From contig OU015550.1 of the NCBI GenBank assembly GCA_907165065.1, positions 3,312,001 through 3,376,000 of the forward strand: DNA of 64,000 nucleotides. Direction: 5' to 3'. The notes under the pieces were generated by a model. That model was not told the origin of the DNA. It ran no database searches and was given only the letters and a program-made list of their open reading frames with translations. Source of the stretch: Caprimulgus europaeus (Eukaryota; Chordata; Aves; Caprimulgiformes; Caprimulgidae). The translations under genes and the position numbers were made by a program. How positions within the stretch are numbered: position 1 is the first letter of the stretch; every line of letters starts with the position of its first letter. Shown piece by piece: positions 22,871 through 36,097 of the stretch.

Positions 22871-25800
22871 TGAATGTTGATCCAATAAGAGCTCAGTCAG
22901 TACCATTTTTGCTCTCTGAAATATCCATATCCATTACCCATATTCATCTGCTGTTTGTGTGTAGGAGTCTCTTTTTTTTTGTGGAAAGAAATCCAAGGCT
23001 GGTTTGGTGTTGGTTTTTGTTTTGGTTATTTTTTTTTTCCTTGGGCCTGGTATTTAGGGTGTTTTTGGGGTAAGCTGAATTATGTTGCTGCTTGGTTTTA
23101 TTTTGCAGTTTGTTTATTTCTTCTTCCTTCAGTAAATCCCATCTCCAGCTCAAATTGCCCAGCACAGGAAAGCTCAGTGGGTTTTTTTTGCAAGGAATCC
23201 ATCTGATTTCTGCTGGCAAACTGCTGCAGGGGGCTGAGCCTGGGTCACCCCACTCGATATCCAGCCTGAAACACCCAACAAACTTCCAGCAGAGACTGTT
23301 CCCATTCCCCATCCTCTTACTGAGGCTCTTCTCTGCCTGATGTCAGTGAAAACTTTCCCTTTTGCTGCAAAAAATCCACCAGGGAGCAGGACAAAAGTGT
23401 CAATATGTTCTTCTTTCTTTCTTTTTTTCCCCTCTTAATCCTTCTCCTCCTCTTTTCTTTCCTTGCAAACCAGCTTTTCTCTTTCTCCTGCGTCAGAGCC
23501 CTTGTCCTGCCAGAGCTCGTGTCCCTCCACTGCTGCACCTCCCTAAACAAATCCTTAAACAAATGGGACACCAGAAAAACATCCCCAGCTCCCCCCCTTT
23601 CCTTACCCTGCAAACTTATTTTTTCTTTAAATACATACAAAAATAGCTCTTGCTGGGACTTGTGTTTTTTAATTGTATAGATATTACAGCTAATTACAGT
23701 TCTATTAATATTTCCCTTTGAATTAAAGGTTTATTTTCTCCACCCTTCTGGCCAGGAGGGAATTAAATCCACACCCAAGGCATTTGCAGGCTCTGGGAAC
23801 TCAACCCATAGAGAACAAGGACTGTGGGTGATTCTTGGGTCTGTTTCTTTGATGGGAGTGACCCGTGAAGAGGAAGGAGGAGGAGGAGGTGGTGGTGGTG
23901 GCTTGGCCATAAATTATTCAAAGCTTTTCTGTAGAGCTGAGCTGGAGAGTCCAGTCCATAAGATGTGGTTTCATGTTTTTCTTATTTAAATAAATAAATT
24001 GTAAGTGGTATTTCTCCTTGGTGCTGTTTGGGGATTTTTAGCAGTGGACATGGTGACCTTCCTGGCTGGAGAGGGGCCAAGGTGGTGGGTGCTGGATGCA
24101 GAGCTGTGCCTGCCTGGGATGCAGCTGTGGGCTCAGGACATGTCAGAACCTCCTGCCTGGAGCTCTGCAAACCCAGGAGGTTTGGGGAAGGGCTGCCAGT
24201 GGCCCTGGAGATGCTGGAGCACTGTTTAATCCCTGGATAGATGTGGATATGGAGCTGGGAATTGGCTTGGAGTCTCTCCAACCCTTCCTCTGGGATGGGA
24301 GAGGCAATGACTTGTTCAGTTCCTCTTGTTTTGAGGCTGATGAAGCCGTATTGATCCTGTGGCCGACAGGACTGCAGCCATTTGCTGATGGTATCGAACT
24401 CTCCTGGAGGATCTGAACATCTTTTGACCCATGTGCTGAGGAGAAGCCCTGGCCACAGCAGCAATGACCTCTGTGGGATTTACTGAACCACTCTTAGGGT
24501 AACCCCATGCACAGGAGTTATCTGGGGCATCTCCCATCCATCCCTGTCCCCTCCTCCCCATCCTGCTTGGCCACCACAGTGTGGCCTTTCCTGTTGTGCC
24601 AGGGGAAGCCCTATTTGGGTTTCCAAGTGTTAATTGTGTTTTGATGTTCTCAATGGTGACACAAGAGCTGATATTTTGGCTTCTGGCTGATGGTGGGGAG
24701 AGGTCCATGAGGCTGGGAGAAAAGAAGAGAGATGCTGTCAGCAGCAGCCATGGTGGCAAGAGCCAAGTCCCTGGGACTCAGCTCCCTCAGACTGGGTAGG
24801 GAGGTTGGATGGGGGTTATTTTCCATCAGAGCCAGGGGAGCAATGAGCAGCAAGTATCCTTGGGTGAGCTGGTTGCTGCAGCAATTCAGGTGATGCTTCA
24901 GCCCCAACTTCTGTGTCATTCAGCCCAGACACCTTCCCCCAGTGGTTCCTCAGGTTCAGGCCACAGCAGAGCAGGCTGGCTCTGTGTCCTTGTCCCTGGG
25001 GATACAACACAGCCCTCCCCTGGTGCTGTGAGACCTCGGGCTGTGAGTGAGATGCTCTCGTTTCTCCTCAAAGGTAAAGTCTGTGTCTTAAAAATTCCCC
25101 AGGAGCCGAGAGCTTCACCTGGAGCCAGAGACCTCAACTCAGGGTGCCTCCGAGAGCTGCTTTGCGTGAAGAGCTTTGTGCTCAGCTTATGCCATGGTGT
25201 CTGGAGACCCCTCAGTCCTGGCTTGTGGGTGACCCACAAGTGTGGGGCACTGGCTGGTGCTTGTGATATGTCCCGAGGCTCTTTTGGGCTTGGGGCAGGT
25301 GGGGAGCTCATCTCCTCCCAGGAACTCTGGGCACCGATGGGCACAGACCTCCCTCCTGCCCATGACTCTGCTCTACATCAGAGCCAGTGATGGAGAAGAT
25401 TCTCATCAGATTCACCTCACCCCAAACCATCCAGTATATTTTGGACCAGTATTTGGCTACTGGTCCAAATAGCCCCCTTGGGTCACCAGGTGATCCCAGA
25501 TGTGGGTCTGTGGTTGGATCCTGAGGGGATCTCCTAACCCTGTTGCACTGTTTCAGGTGCTGCCCATGGAGGGGCCAATGTCACTCCTCACCCTTTGGAC
25601 CCTTCCCCATGTAGAAGGGCTTGGGTGAGTCCTTGCCCAGCCAGCTGGGCTGGAGAATCAGAGTTTCTCCATCTGTGCACCCCTAAATGACTCTGGGAAA
25701 CTTTTTGCACCCTGTATCAGATCCTGCTTTTATCAGCCTCTTCCCCAGAACCTTTCAGAAATAACTCGGAGACCCCCAAGACAGGCAGATGCTGGTGAGA

Positions 25801-26574
25801 GCTGCTGTCCTGGAGCTCTGCTTGGGGATGGGAGGTTGATCCCAGTGAGGCAAAGCACAGCTGGGCTGTCACCATCATCCATCCTGTGTCCCCTCCCCAT
25901 CAGCCACAGTGCAGAGGTCTTTTTGGTTCAGTTTCTGGGGTGGTGGCATCAGTACTGGTGTGGCTGAGGGTTGCACACCATGGGTGCACATGTGGAGAGG
26001 TTGGATGGGACTGTTCCCCTCCTGGGGCTGTCCTCTCCTGCACCAGAGCAGAAGAACAAGGAGATCTGCTCTAACTCTCACTGTAAATGAAATCACTGCA
26101 CCAGCCTGGTCTCTCCACAGGAGACAGCGCTCTGGGCATGATCCCGTGAGCATCCCAGTCCATGGGAATATCATCACTTTAATGGCAGGAGGGAGGCTGG
26201 CCAGCTCTTCAGGGAGAGCACATAGCTCCTCTAAAGGCTGGGTGGTCCTGAGTGCTTCTGGAAAACCAACTCAACTCCAATGTCCTAAACAGGATCTGGG
26301 TGATGGGGCTGTGCTCACCAGCACCGAGCCCTTTGCAAGCAGCACCCTTCCTGTCTGGGACCTGGGTGATCCCACACCAGGGTTGGGGGACTTTGCTGTT
26401 CCAGCAAACAGAAATCAACTCTTAGAGAAGATGAGGCTGGAAATATGTGTTGGAAGAGCTGTGCTTTGCTTTTTGGTGCTGGGTGGTGCTGCAGAGACCC
26501 CTCTTTATAGCTGGATGCCCCCACCCTGGGGTTCCTGCATGGGTTGGGTGCTCTCACGGCCCCGATGTGCAGAG

Positions 26575-26700
26575 AGGTGTATTCCCTAATCTCTCCGGTG
26601 ACCGATTATCTCCCAGTCATTACCCTGATGGATTGCAGCAGTTAATGTGTCAATGGCCATTACTAGGGGGCTGTGTTTTCTCTGGATTAATGAATCCACA
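26575..26700. promoter_or_regulatory. Possible conserved non-coding element
   Basis: It contains GTGACCGATTATCTCCCAG, CAGTTAATGTG, and at 26683-26696 GGATTAATGAATCC, a near-inverted pair of bicoid-class (GGATTA) sites. It lies about 0.7 kb upstream of the candidate GRM4 promoter. Confidence 0.28.
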
Positions 26701-27289
26701 CACCACTCCGGGCTCCTTGGAGCAGTTGGGGCCTGGGTGGGTGGTTTGATGGCGAAAGGAGGTGATGTATAAGCCATGCTCTGTGGGCACGTGTGTGTTT
26801 GCATCGTTTTATGGGACACTGAAGAGAAGGGCAATGGTTTGGGGTGAGGAGGATCTGGTGAGAGCCTTCTTCCTTGTCACTGCTCCTTGGAGCTGCTCCC
26901 ACCATGGGGAGGGGAAATTTGGGGATGGCTGTTAACACATGCAATGGTGGGCTGGAGCTTCTCAGCTGCCTGGTGCAGGGGACCCTTCCTGTGCCCACTG
27001 TGCTCCTTGCAGGGTCTCGCAGGGTTTGGTGAAGGTTGGTGCGTTTGCACCCATGGGAGCTGTCAGGGACCTTCACTTCTGCAAACGCTGGAATTTAAGG
27101 ATGTGACCTGTAAGAAGGTCTTGAGCACTGGAGGGTCTGAAGGACTGGATGCCTATCAGTCCTGCTGCCGCCTTCGTGGCTGTAGGTGATGGGCAGAGAT
27201 GGAAGGAAAAGACAATGACAAACCAAATCTGGATGCTGAGGACCAGGGTGGGGAACGCTTCTGGGGACAGTGGGGCGTGTGGGGGTCAG

Positions 27290-27460
27290 ATCAATCCCTC
27301 CTCGGGCTGTCCGGAGCTTTGGCAGCCCTTGGTGCCCGGTGCTGCCCGGCGGTAGGGGGGGGTCAGCGGGGGTGGGGGGGTCCCTCGCCGTGGTGCGCTG
27401 CTGCTGCTTTAAAAGGCTGGAAAAGCTGCCGGCTGCCCAGCGTCTCTTCATGCAAAACTT
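27290..27460 (+). promoter_or_regulatory. GRM4: Candidate GRM4 promoter
   Basis: A CpG-dense block begins near 27290. CTTTAAAAGG at about 27408-27417 resembles a TATA element set in GC-rich DNA, which would predict a start site near 27440 on the plus strand. It is the strongest promoter-like block upstream of GRM4 in the right orientation. It lies about 8.8 kb from the translated exon, so a non-coding first exon is implied. Confidence 0.4.
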
Positions 27461-27746
27461 CCCCAGCTCTCCTCCTCCTTCCCCAGCCCTCCTCCTCCTT
27501 CCCCCCCCCCTCCTTCCTCCTCCTCCTCCTCCTCGTCGCGGCTGCGGTGCGCGGAGCGCGGCGGGTCCCGCCCGGCTGCGGCTCGCTCGGCTCCCCGGGC
27601 CGGGGCCGGGGCTGGGGGGGGCCGGAGCTTCCCCCACCGGATGCCCCAGGGCCCCCCCGGGCTGTCGGGGCCCCGCCGGGACCAGAGGCACTGGGCAGCG
27701 GGAGGAGACGGGGTTGGCAGCGCCGACAACTTCCCTCTGCCCGCGG
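27440..27746 (+). other. GRM4: Candidate GRM4 non-coding first exon
   Basis: A strong splice donor, CCGCGG|GTAAGTGCGG, ends a CpG-rich stretch at 27746, and the predicted start from the TATA-like box is near 27440. The exon would include a CTCCTCCTTCCCC pyrimidine cluster at 27465-27535. It would splice to the acceptor at 36218-36219. Long open frames across it on both strands reflect GC richness. This is inferred; no transcript evidence is available. Confidence 0.35.
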
Positions 27747-30078
27747 GTAAGTGCGGGGCGGGGGGCGCGGAGCATCCCCGGGACACCCAGTCCCCCCCAA
27801 ACCTTCCAGGGGGGCTGGGGTGCCCCCTCCTCCCCCTCACTGCAGCCCTCTCCTCCCCCCCTCCCGCAACGCTCCGGCAAATTTTCCGCCTTTTTTTTTT
27901 TTTTTTTTTTTTAGGGGGGGCTGCCACAGCGGGGGCTGCAGCAAAGGACCCCCCCCCCCCACCAAACTGTCTCGCCCTAGCTGCCCCCTACCCTCCCGCA
28001 GCCCCCCCTCCTCACTCATTCCATTATCCGGAGCTCAGGGGTTGCAGAGCGCTGTCCCCCACCTTCCCGCAGCATCGCAAGGTGGGGACACACACACACA
28101 CGGACACCCCTTTCCCACTGTCCCCAAGCCTGTCACCTTTGTCCCCAGAGGTACCCGTCGCCTTGGAGTGGCGGGCTGGGAAGGGGTTTGGGGGGGTTGC
28201 TCCCCTCCTTTTCCAACCCCCCCTCACTTCGCCGCAGCAGGCAGAGCAGGGGGGAAGTGGGGAAGGGGCTGCCCCTTCGAGCTTGGAGGGGCTTTGAAGG
28301 GGGATAAGACCCTTCCCCAGATCCATGGGGACACCCCCGGCTCGGGACAGGGAGCCCCGGCACCCGCTCCCGATTGGTTTTCCTCCCCGGAGCTCTCCCG
28401 CTCCTCGGCGCTTGTTTTGGGAGAGCGGATCTGCCTGGTGGCTTCGGGAGCTGCTGGGGAAGTTGGCAGCTGTGGGGGAAAAAAACCGGAGAAGTCTCCC
28501 ACTGCCTGTCTGGATGCAGCCCTGCCACCCTCCTCCTCGTCCTCCTCTGGGTGTGATGAGTTTGCCGTGCTCTGCCAGCCAGGTTATTTTTCTGTGGGTT
28601 GCTTCAGGTTTTGGGGGAGATGCTCGCTGCCTTCAGCGGTGGCTGCGAGGAAGAAGAGGCTGCGGAGTGAGTCATTGTCATTGCTGTCACCTGTGGGTTG
28701 GGGCTTGGTGGGGAGATGGCATGAAGCAGGATTGGGGTGACCAGGACTGGGGTGACTGGAGGAGCTCACCGGCAGCTCACCCAGGGAGGGAAGGACCAGA
28801 GCCGATCTGTTGAATGCAGCCAGGAGCTTGGGAAAATGCCAAGAGAAGTGCCAACAGAAAAAAACCAACCAAAACGGCTCATTTCCTTCCCTCCCTTTGA
28901 TTTGTGCAAGTAGGGATTTATCTGTGAGGGATTGTGGGGGGACATGCTGTGTGTGGCTCTGGCTGGGGGGGAGAGCTGGGGTGACACCCTGTCACCTGCT
29001 ATGTCTGTGCTGAGAGCTGCGCTCCGATGGGATGTGCAGAGATCCTGGCTGCTTTGGCCAGGCTGGGGATGCAGCACTGGGGTCTGTCTGTGCAAGGGTG
29101 GGGGGTCCCCATGGGCAGCAGTGGGTTCCAGCTGCCCCAGGTTGGGGGGCACAAAAAAACCTTGTTTTGGGGAGAAGAGCAGGTGCTGGGCTGGTGGTGC
29201 TGAGCTGCACCCCGGGGTGTTGAAGGGGCTTCAAGGGGGTTTTACCAAAGCTTGGGTGTAGCTGTGGTCCAGCCCCACATCCCAAGGGACAACGTCGCCC
29301 TGCAGAAGAGCTCCCCAAAAAAGGGTGTCACGTGCTTCAACTTTGGCATCAGGCAGGAGGAGGATGGATTTGTCAGCTCAGCCACCCCCTTCCAGCTCTT
29401 CCCAGTAAGGTGACGGCTTAAAGATGTGGCAGGTCCTAATTATAACACACAAACCCGCTGCCGCCCTCCCCGGCTTTGCGCCCGCTACGGGCACCGGCTC
29501 TTCCTCCCTGGCTTCACATCTAGTGGAGGGGTTTCCTCTGCGGGGTGCTCTGATTCCCCGTGCCCCTGTGCTGGGGATGATCCTGTGCAAAGCCCAGCAC
29601 CGTGGCCTCTGCCCTCGCTGAGGCTTCCCCAGGCTGGGTACAGGCAGGGGCTCGTGCTGCCAGACCTCGGTATCGGGGTGTAGGTGTGACGGGGAGCAGA
29701 AACCCTGGGCAGTGCCATGGGCACCACTGGGGATGGGCACTCAGGCTGCCCTCTTGCTTCAAGCCAACGCTGTCCCAATTTGCAGAAGGTGATCAAAAAT
29801 TAATAGTGGGATTTTGCTGCACGTGGCAGGAGCGGGGATGAGTGTCTGCTCCTTCCTTCTCTCCCTCCCATCTCTCCTGGCTGGAGCTCTGGCTGCTGGC
29901 AGAGACCCCGTGCTGCCTCCTGCAAGGTGAGCTGCTGCTATCTCTGCTTGCTTCGTGGCCAGATCCTGCTCACCTTCTCCTCACCACACCATCCCAGCCT
30001 TCAAAGTGAGGGATTAGCCCTGGCCTGCTTTGCAGCAGGGAGGGAGGAGGAAGGAGAGAGCTTGCCTGCAGTTAAGAG

Positions 30079-30102
30079 TGTATATATATATATATATATA
30101 TA
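30079..30102. repeat. (TA)n microsatellite
   Basis: About twelve uninterrupted TA dinucleotides, flanked by GTG on both sides. Confidence 0.95.
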
Positions 30103-30966
30103 GTGTGATAAATATTCCCTGGGTCTGATCCGCACCCGGTGGGTGCCTTTTTCTTCAGGCTTCAGCATCCTTTTGGGGGATCCTCCGGGGCAGTGAAGGG
30201 GGTGAAGGTGCCGAATTTCCCCCCCCATGAGGCTGTGAACTGGACACTGTCAGGACTCAGTTGCAGAGAGATGGAGTCTATGTCTTGGCGATGGGCTTGA
30301 GCTTCTGCAAGCGTTATGATATCGGTTCGTGCATGGATCGAGGGATTGCTGGGTGGGGTGGGGCTGCATCTTGGGTGGGTTTTGATGGTAAAATCTGGGG
30401 TCTCTGCTTGCTGCTGCCTGCTGAGCCATGGCCTTGCTTTTCCTCTGGGAGAATGCTGGGGTACTTGACCTGAATACTTAAGGTTTTGCCTGTTGAGAGG
30501 GAGAATTTAACCTGCTGTCCCTTCCCTCCGTGGCTAAATTCTGCTGTACTTCACGGGGCTTATGCAATTAAAAAAAAAAACCCAAAACCAAAAAAAAACC
30601 CAGGAGCCAAAGTGAAATTCCCTGTAATCACTTGCAAGCAGGGAAGAGCGAGCGTGAGCTAATTGGGATATTGTGCTGCGTGCCGGCTGGCCCCGCTCGC
30701 TGAAGGAATAGCAGGTGGGGAAAGAAATGGACTTGATTTTCAAAAAGATGCCGGTGAGCTCACGGCAACCAGTGCAGCAGAAGCTGGCACAGCCCTCCCA
30801 GTGACAGGACTGGGCTGGGAGATCTCCTTGGTGGTGGGTTGGTGGGTGGTTAGGTCCTTGGCAGCCAGGGATGGAGTTGTGTAAGTGGGTGCTGGGCACA
30901 GCCTCATGGTTACTTATTCCTGCATCTCTTGGACCATGTCACCAGCTCAGCCTTTGCCTGGTTTAG

Positions 30967-31218
30967 AACCTCAGACTGGGTTGGGTTGAGAGGGACCTTA
31001 AAGCTCAGCCAGTCCCAACCCCCCTGCCAGCAGCAGGGACACCTTCCACTAGACCAGGTTGCTCAAAGCCTCATCCAACCTGGCCGAGAACACTTCCAGG
31101 GAGGAGCAGCCACAGCTTCTCTGGCCAACCTGGGCCAGTGTCTCACCACCCTCACACCAAACAATTTCTTCCTCACATCTCATCTAAACCTCCCCTCTTC
31201 CAGTTTAAAGCCATTAGT
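30967..31218 (-). mobile_element. CR1 LINE 3' tail, antisense
   Basis: Reverse complement of the CR1 tail: it starts at CAGACTGGGTTGGGTTGAGA and runs through TTCCACTAGACCAGGTTGC and CACCCTCACACCAAACAA to the GTTTAAAGCCATTAG segment. It is of the same subtype as the copies at 1150 and 6838. Confidence 0.9.
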
Positions 31219-34200
31219 TTAATAAGTCCTGATGCAACTGAATGGGCTCGGTGCAAAACCAGTGAGTGTCCTGGCTCTGAACTGGGAGCCAACATGTCCA
31301 GCACAGTCAGAGGAGCCTGATCCTGCTGCAGGCAGAGCTCTGTGGTCCGTGGGAGCTGGATCTGCTCGGAGAGGGGTGGGATGCTCGGGCCACCTCGGCT
31401 GGGATTGGACTGACTCTCCTCCTGGCTTTGCCCGCTGCCAGCAGTAATGAAGCCACAGTGATTAGCGCTTCGCTGGTCCTTGCCTCGGTGGCACATGAGA
31501 CGTGAACTCGCCTGCCCATAGCAGTATGGGCTCCACGAAGCTAATGGCAGTAAAATGACTTGGTTTTGACTGGTAATCCTGCAGGGAGCAGAGCAAAGGA
31601 GAGAAATGGGCCGTTTCCTTCCTTATTTATTTATTTCCTGCCCTGAAGGAGCTTTTTCATTGCTTGGAAAACCTGTGTCTCAAGGGGCAGGTCTGGGGGG
31701 GCTCCATCAAGGAGCCACCATGGAGGTCTCCTCTGGGCTGGGGGTCAGGCTGGGAGATCGCTCTCTGGGGACCGGTTGGAGCAATTTGAATGTCCCTCTG
31801 GGCTCTTTATTCCCAGCACTCTGGCAGCACCAGGCTGGGGAAGGAAAGTTTTGCAACCAAAATCCAGGTGATGAGTGCTGGGGGGGCTCCAGCTGCCTCT
31901 CCTGGAGCTCCAAAGAGTGACCATGAGCTCTTGCCTTGGCTCTGAAGCCCTGGGGTGCAGACTCAGCTCTGGGGCTGTGTGTCTGGTGGTGATGCAACCA
32001 GGGATACATCCCAACACCTCTGAGCATCTTTGGACTCTGTGGGATGTGGTGAGCATGGATTGTGTCTCGCTGCAGCCCTGGCTGGTGTGGTGCTTGCAGG
32101 GATGGACAGATGTGGGGAGGAACTGCTGAGATGAAGCCTGGGATGGTTGGTCCCTGTCTCTGGGACGTGGTCCCTCCTGGTTTTGCAGCTGGAGTTCTGC
32201 ATGGTGCAAAGGGATTTTCAATCACCCCAGCTGAGCCCTTGCCCTGCCCCATCCAGGGGCATTTGCAGATGTCCAGGATGGTGCTGGCTGGTGGCTTGTG
32301 GCCTGGCCACCACTAGAGGGGGGCAAGATGCCACCGTGCAGGACTGGCCCCATGTCCTGGGGGTGCTGGGGACTTGCAGGGTAGGGGCACAGCCTGGGAG
32401 CCAAGTGCTACCCAGGGTCTCCTTGGCTCTCCCTTGTCCTGGGGCAGCAGCTCCAGCACCCACTTTTGCAGCTCCTGACCCTCGTTAGGTCAGTCTGGCT
32501 CTGCCCAGGGGTCTGGAGATCCACTTGGTTCCATTAGTCCTTGTGTGGCTGTGGCATGGCCGGGATGAGGGCGATGGAAAAGCTCGTTCCTCACGGCGAT
32601 GTGCCCGTGGGAAGCAGGAGGAAGCAGCATGGCTCCTTCCTTTGGTGCTGTGATAAATGCCATGCCAGGAATTTATCCCACCCCATTTATTACCACCCTT
32701 GGGGACGTGGATCCGCATCTGACTTGTTGCAAATCTGCAAATATTTCTTTCCCTGGGGTGGTGCTGCCCTGTGGAGCTGTGCAGATGGGGCAGGAGGGTG
32801 GCTCCATCCCATAATAGCACATAGGTAGGGCTGTTCCTTGCTCCATGAGCACCTGCTGTAGGGCAGGTGACTCCCTCCAGATGTGCCTCTCCTTCCAGAT
32901 GTGCAAGACCTGGCTTATGGGGAAAAGGGCTGCTCTGGGGAGGTGGAGGAGCTGGGCTCCCTGGGGAGGCAGAGGGTGGTCCCATGCCTCAGAGGAAGGG
33001 TGGCTTTCCCTTCTTACCCTTGAGCTTTAAGTCCTGAGCTCCCACCAGCATGTCCAGCCCCACATGCTCCCCACAGCACCCCAGGGCTTGGATCAAAATT
33101 CGGGCTGTGCTGCAAGCAGTGGCTTTGTGTGGCCATGGGGATTCTCAAGGCAGGTGGAGGGTGATGGGAGGAAGAGGATGCTCAGGAGGAAGGGGATGAT
33201 CATCTCCAGCCCCTTCCCCACGTTTGCAGCACAGGCTCATCAGGTAATTCAGGCTGCATCTCCTCTAATGATTCAGTGAGAGATTCAAACCTGATTCCCC
33301 CCCTCCCCTCCACGTTATTTGCGCTTTCTTCTTGCCTGCCGTGATATTTTTACCTGCAGTTCGTTCAGATTATATGATCAAAGGAGGCACAAAGGGGAGA
33401 GAACAGAAAGGAAAAAGCTTAAAAGAAGAAAGGGAGAGGCTGTGGGTCCCTGGGGATGCTGCTGGCTCTGTGGGAGCTGCCGTGGGCTCAGAGGGTTTTC
33501 CTGGGAGTGGGTCCATGTGGTGACCATCACACCTTCTCTGATGGGCAGAAATGTCACAGCTCCAGGGGTGAGGGTGTGAGAAATGACCTGATTTCAGCCA
33601 GCACAGGGCTGTGTGGGGTGGTTGTGATGTTTGAGCATCTCTGGGGCTCCCCATCATCCTCCTCCACGCCCCAGGCAGAGCCTGATCCCATCCAGGCTGT
33701 AGCAGGAGCCGCTTTCCCTTGCTCCTCTCCTGCTGCCCACACATGGGATGGTTCTTGTAATGGAGACGGGACCATGTGGAGGGTTGATCCCTGTCCTTGA
33801 TCCCCATCTCCACGCTGGCAGGGGCTGTCCCAGCAGTGGGATGGGCTGGGGTGGGCGAGTGTCATGCCTCAGCATTCCCAAACTCCTGCCTTTGGAAGCC
33901 AAGAGCTCAGCACTGGGTAATTCTGGTTGCTTAAAAGCCCCAGCTGTCAGAAACACTTTGGAGATGGACCTTCAAGTGGCTGGGACAGGCAGGGATGTGC
34001 ATAATTTATGGAGGTGAGTTGAGGCAAGAGCCCTCCTGGCTGGGCTGGGGTGGCTGTGGAGCTGGGAAGCTCCTCCATGGTGTAAAGGGGCTCAGATGCT
34101 GGGCTCTGCACTTGAGCTGTGATTAATTTAAGCTTTTTCTTCCATCTCGCTGTTGCAGCCCATCCTGCTTGGGGAATGCATTTACCTGCTTCCTTCTCCT

Positions 34201-36060
34201 CTGCTTTTTGGTGCTTTGCATTAATTATGTGCTGCTCTGGCACCATCCATCAGCAGCTGCTTGGATGGCAGCAGGGATGGGCTACAGGGCAGAGCCTTCG
34301 CCCAGAGGGGAAACTGAGGCAGGGAGCTGTGCTGCTTGGGCAGGAGCAGCTCTGGAGTGTGGGGAAAGGGATGAAGGGCTGTCCTGCAGCTATCTTGGAA
34401 CAAAGACTGTGGCAGCAGCCTGTGCCCACTTGAGGGGCTCTGTGGTGAATGTAAGACAAGGGGAGGGCACAGGGGGTTGTGGGAGGCTGGTGAGAAGTGA
34501 GATCCCCTCTGGGTTCCCCCCCAGGCTCTGAACAGGAGGCTCCTGTGAGGGTGTGGGGCTGGGATGGGCTGAGCCCTGTCTGCCAGCTCCAGTGCTGGCT
34601 CTGGAGGAGATGGCACCTCAGGGATATGGGACAGGCACTGGTGTGCTGGGGCAGGATGGCAGTCAGCAGGAGCAAGTGGGTTTTTTTCCACCTCTGAAAG
34701 GACCAAATCTCATCCCACACTGTTCGATGGTTAATGGGGACCCAAGGGTGCCTCAGCACCACGGGGCAGAGCTGCTCTTTGACTGCTGCTTCTCAAGGGA
34801 GAGCAGCCAGCGATGCTGAAACGTTCTCCATGGGCTGTGCGTGGTGCCAGGGCTGCCGACGCCCCGTGGCCCTTGGGGAGGTGTTGGGATGTGGGCCAGG
34901 ATGCAGCGTGTGTCCATGGGCACAGCCTGGGGACATCACCCAAGCACCCCTCCCTGTGCCTTCACCACCAGTTTTGCCCCCAATTTCCCAAGGGACCATT
35001 CTCTCCCTCCTTCCTCCCCTGTGGGCACCCAGCTTGAGGTCCAAGGACCTTTGCAGCCCGATGCTCTGGGCACACAGCTGATCATCCTTGTTGCTTTTAA
35101 TTCGAGCAAACCCTCGGGTTGTTTGCCTGGGGCAGCCAGAAAACCAAACTCCCCCCTCAGCTCAGAGGAGCCCTCGGCGCGGTCGATATTTGCTGCTGGG
35201 AGCTGTCGATAACGGATGCTTGCAAGGAAGCAGCTGCTGGTGCAGGAGTCAGTGGCCCGAAGGAAGAGTGGCAGGAGCAGGATGCTCAGGGCAGTGATTC
35301 AGATCCATAGTGCCGGGTTTTGGCCGTGCCTGGCCGTGTGGGCTCTTGCTTAAGAGACAGATCAGCTCCCAGCCCGCTGGATTTGCAGCACAATGCTCAT
35401 GATGTGGGGACTCACAGCAGGTGATTGAAAATCCCCTTGGGAAACAGCCCCCAGGTCCTTCAGCATCTTCATTGCTTCAGCTCAGTGGTGATGGGGATGG
35501 GGAATGGCTCATGTCCCTGACCCCCACCAAAGGAACGTGCCTGGTAGATGTGGGAGGAGGCTTGGGAAGATCTTCAGCCTCAGCTTGCTTTGCTGGGGAC
35601 TTTTTGATTGTGTCTGGCTGGGCTATCATTGGGGACAAGGAACGGGCAGGTGGGCACAGCAAGGGATGCTCAGGAGAGGAGGGGGCTTGCCACTTGATAA
35701 AGAAGCTGTTCAAAGAGCAGGTTTCTCCCCAGATCAGCTCAGGGTTTAAATCAAACTCAACAGTAAGGTGGCTGCCTGGCTTCTGTGCCTGGCTGTGCCT
35801 TAGGACAGGAGGGTTGCTCTAGTGGGCAAGGACCAGGGCTGTGGTTGCATGGGGGGTTTTCCCCCCTCCAAGCACCATCTTAGGGTCTGTTCTGCTCCAG
35901 CAGCTCCCCAAAGAGGGGATGGGTCCTGTGGTCTCACTCCAGCCCTAGTCCTGCTTCTCAGGGCAGAGCGAGCCAGGAGCCCCTACACCAGCCTCTCCAC
36001 CTGAATGTGGTTTGGGCTGAGCCAGAGCTGCTGCTGTGAACCAAGAATCAAGTTAATCCC

Positions 36061-36097
36061 TATTTTTTTTATTTTATTTAATTTTATTTTATTTTTG
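36061..36097. repeat. T/A-rich low-complexity run
   Basis: A TTTTATTTTATTTAATTTTA-like pentamer run about 120 bp before the GRM4 acceptor. Confidence 0.85.

Larger units (their letters stand above)
18888..27290. other. Intergenic between HMGA1 and GRM4, no gene recognised
   Basis: No protein family is recognised on either strand. An (AAT)n run lies at 19021-19049. Several AT-rich, CpG-containing, low-redundancy blocks (about 19480-19650, 22660-22870, 26575-26700) look like conserved regulatory DNA by eye. Open frames near 23982-24759 on the minus strand have no recognisable motif. Confidence 0.5.

Noticed and set aside
23982-24759. Two minus-strand ORFs near 24 kb, considered as a degraded retroelement
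   Set aside because: No LTR borders, primer-binding site, zinc knuckle or polymerase motif could be seen. A database search would be needed to revive this.
28637-28666. Tiny exon bounded by CCTTCAG and GCGGA|GTGAGTC
   Set aside because: The acceptor lacks a good pyrimidine tract and the segment is only about 30 bp. It is probably chance.
27751-28740. 329-codon plus-strand ORF over the CpG block near 28 kb
   Set aside because: It reads through homopolymer C and T runs (poly-F, poly-P) and begins just after a good splice donor. It is low-complexity translation, not a protein family.
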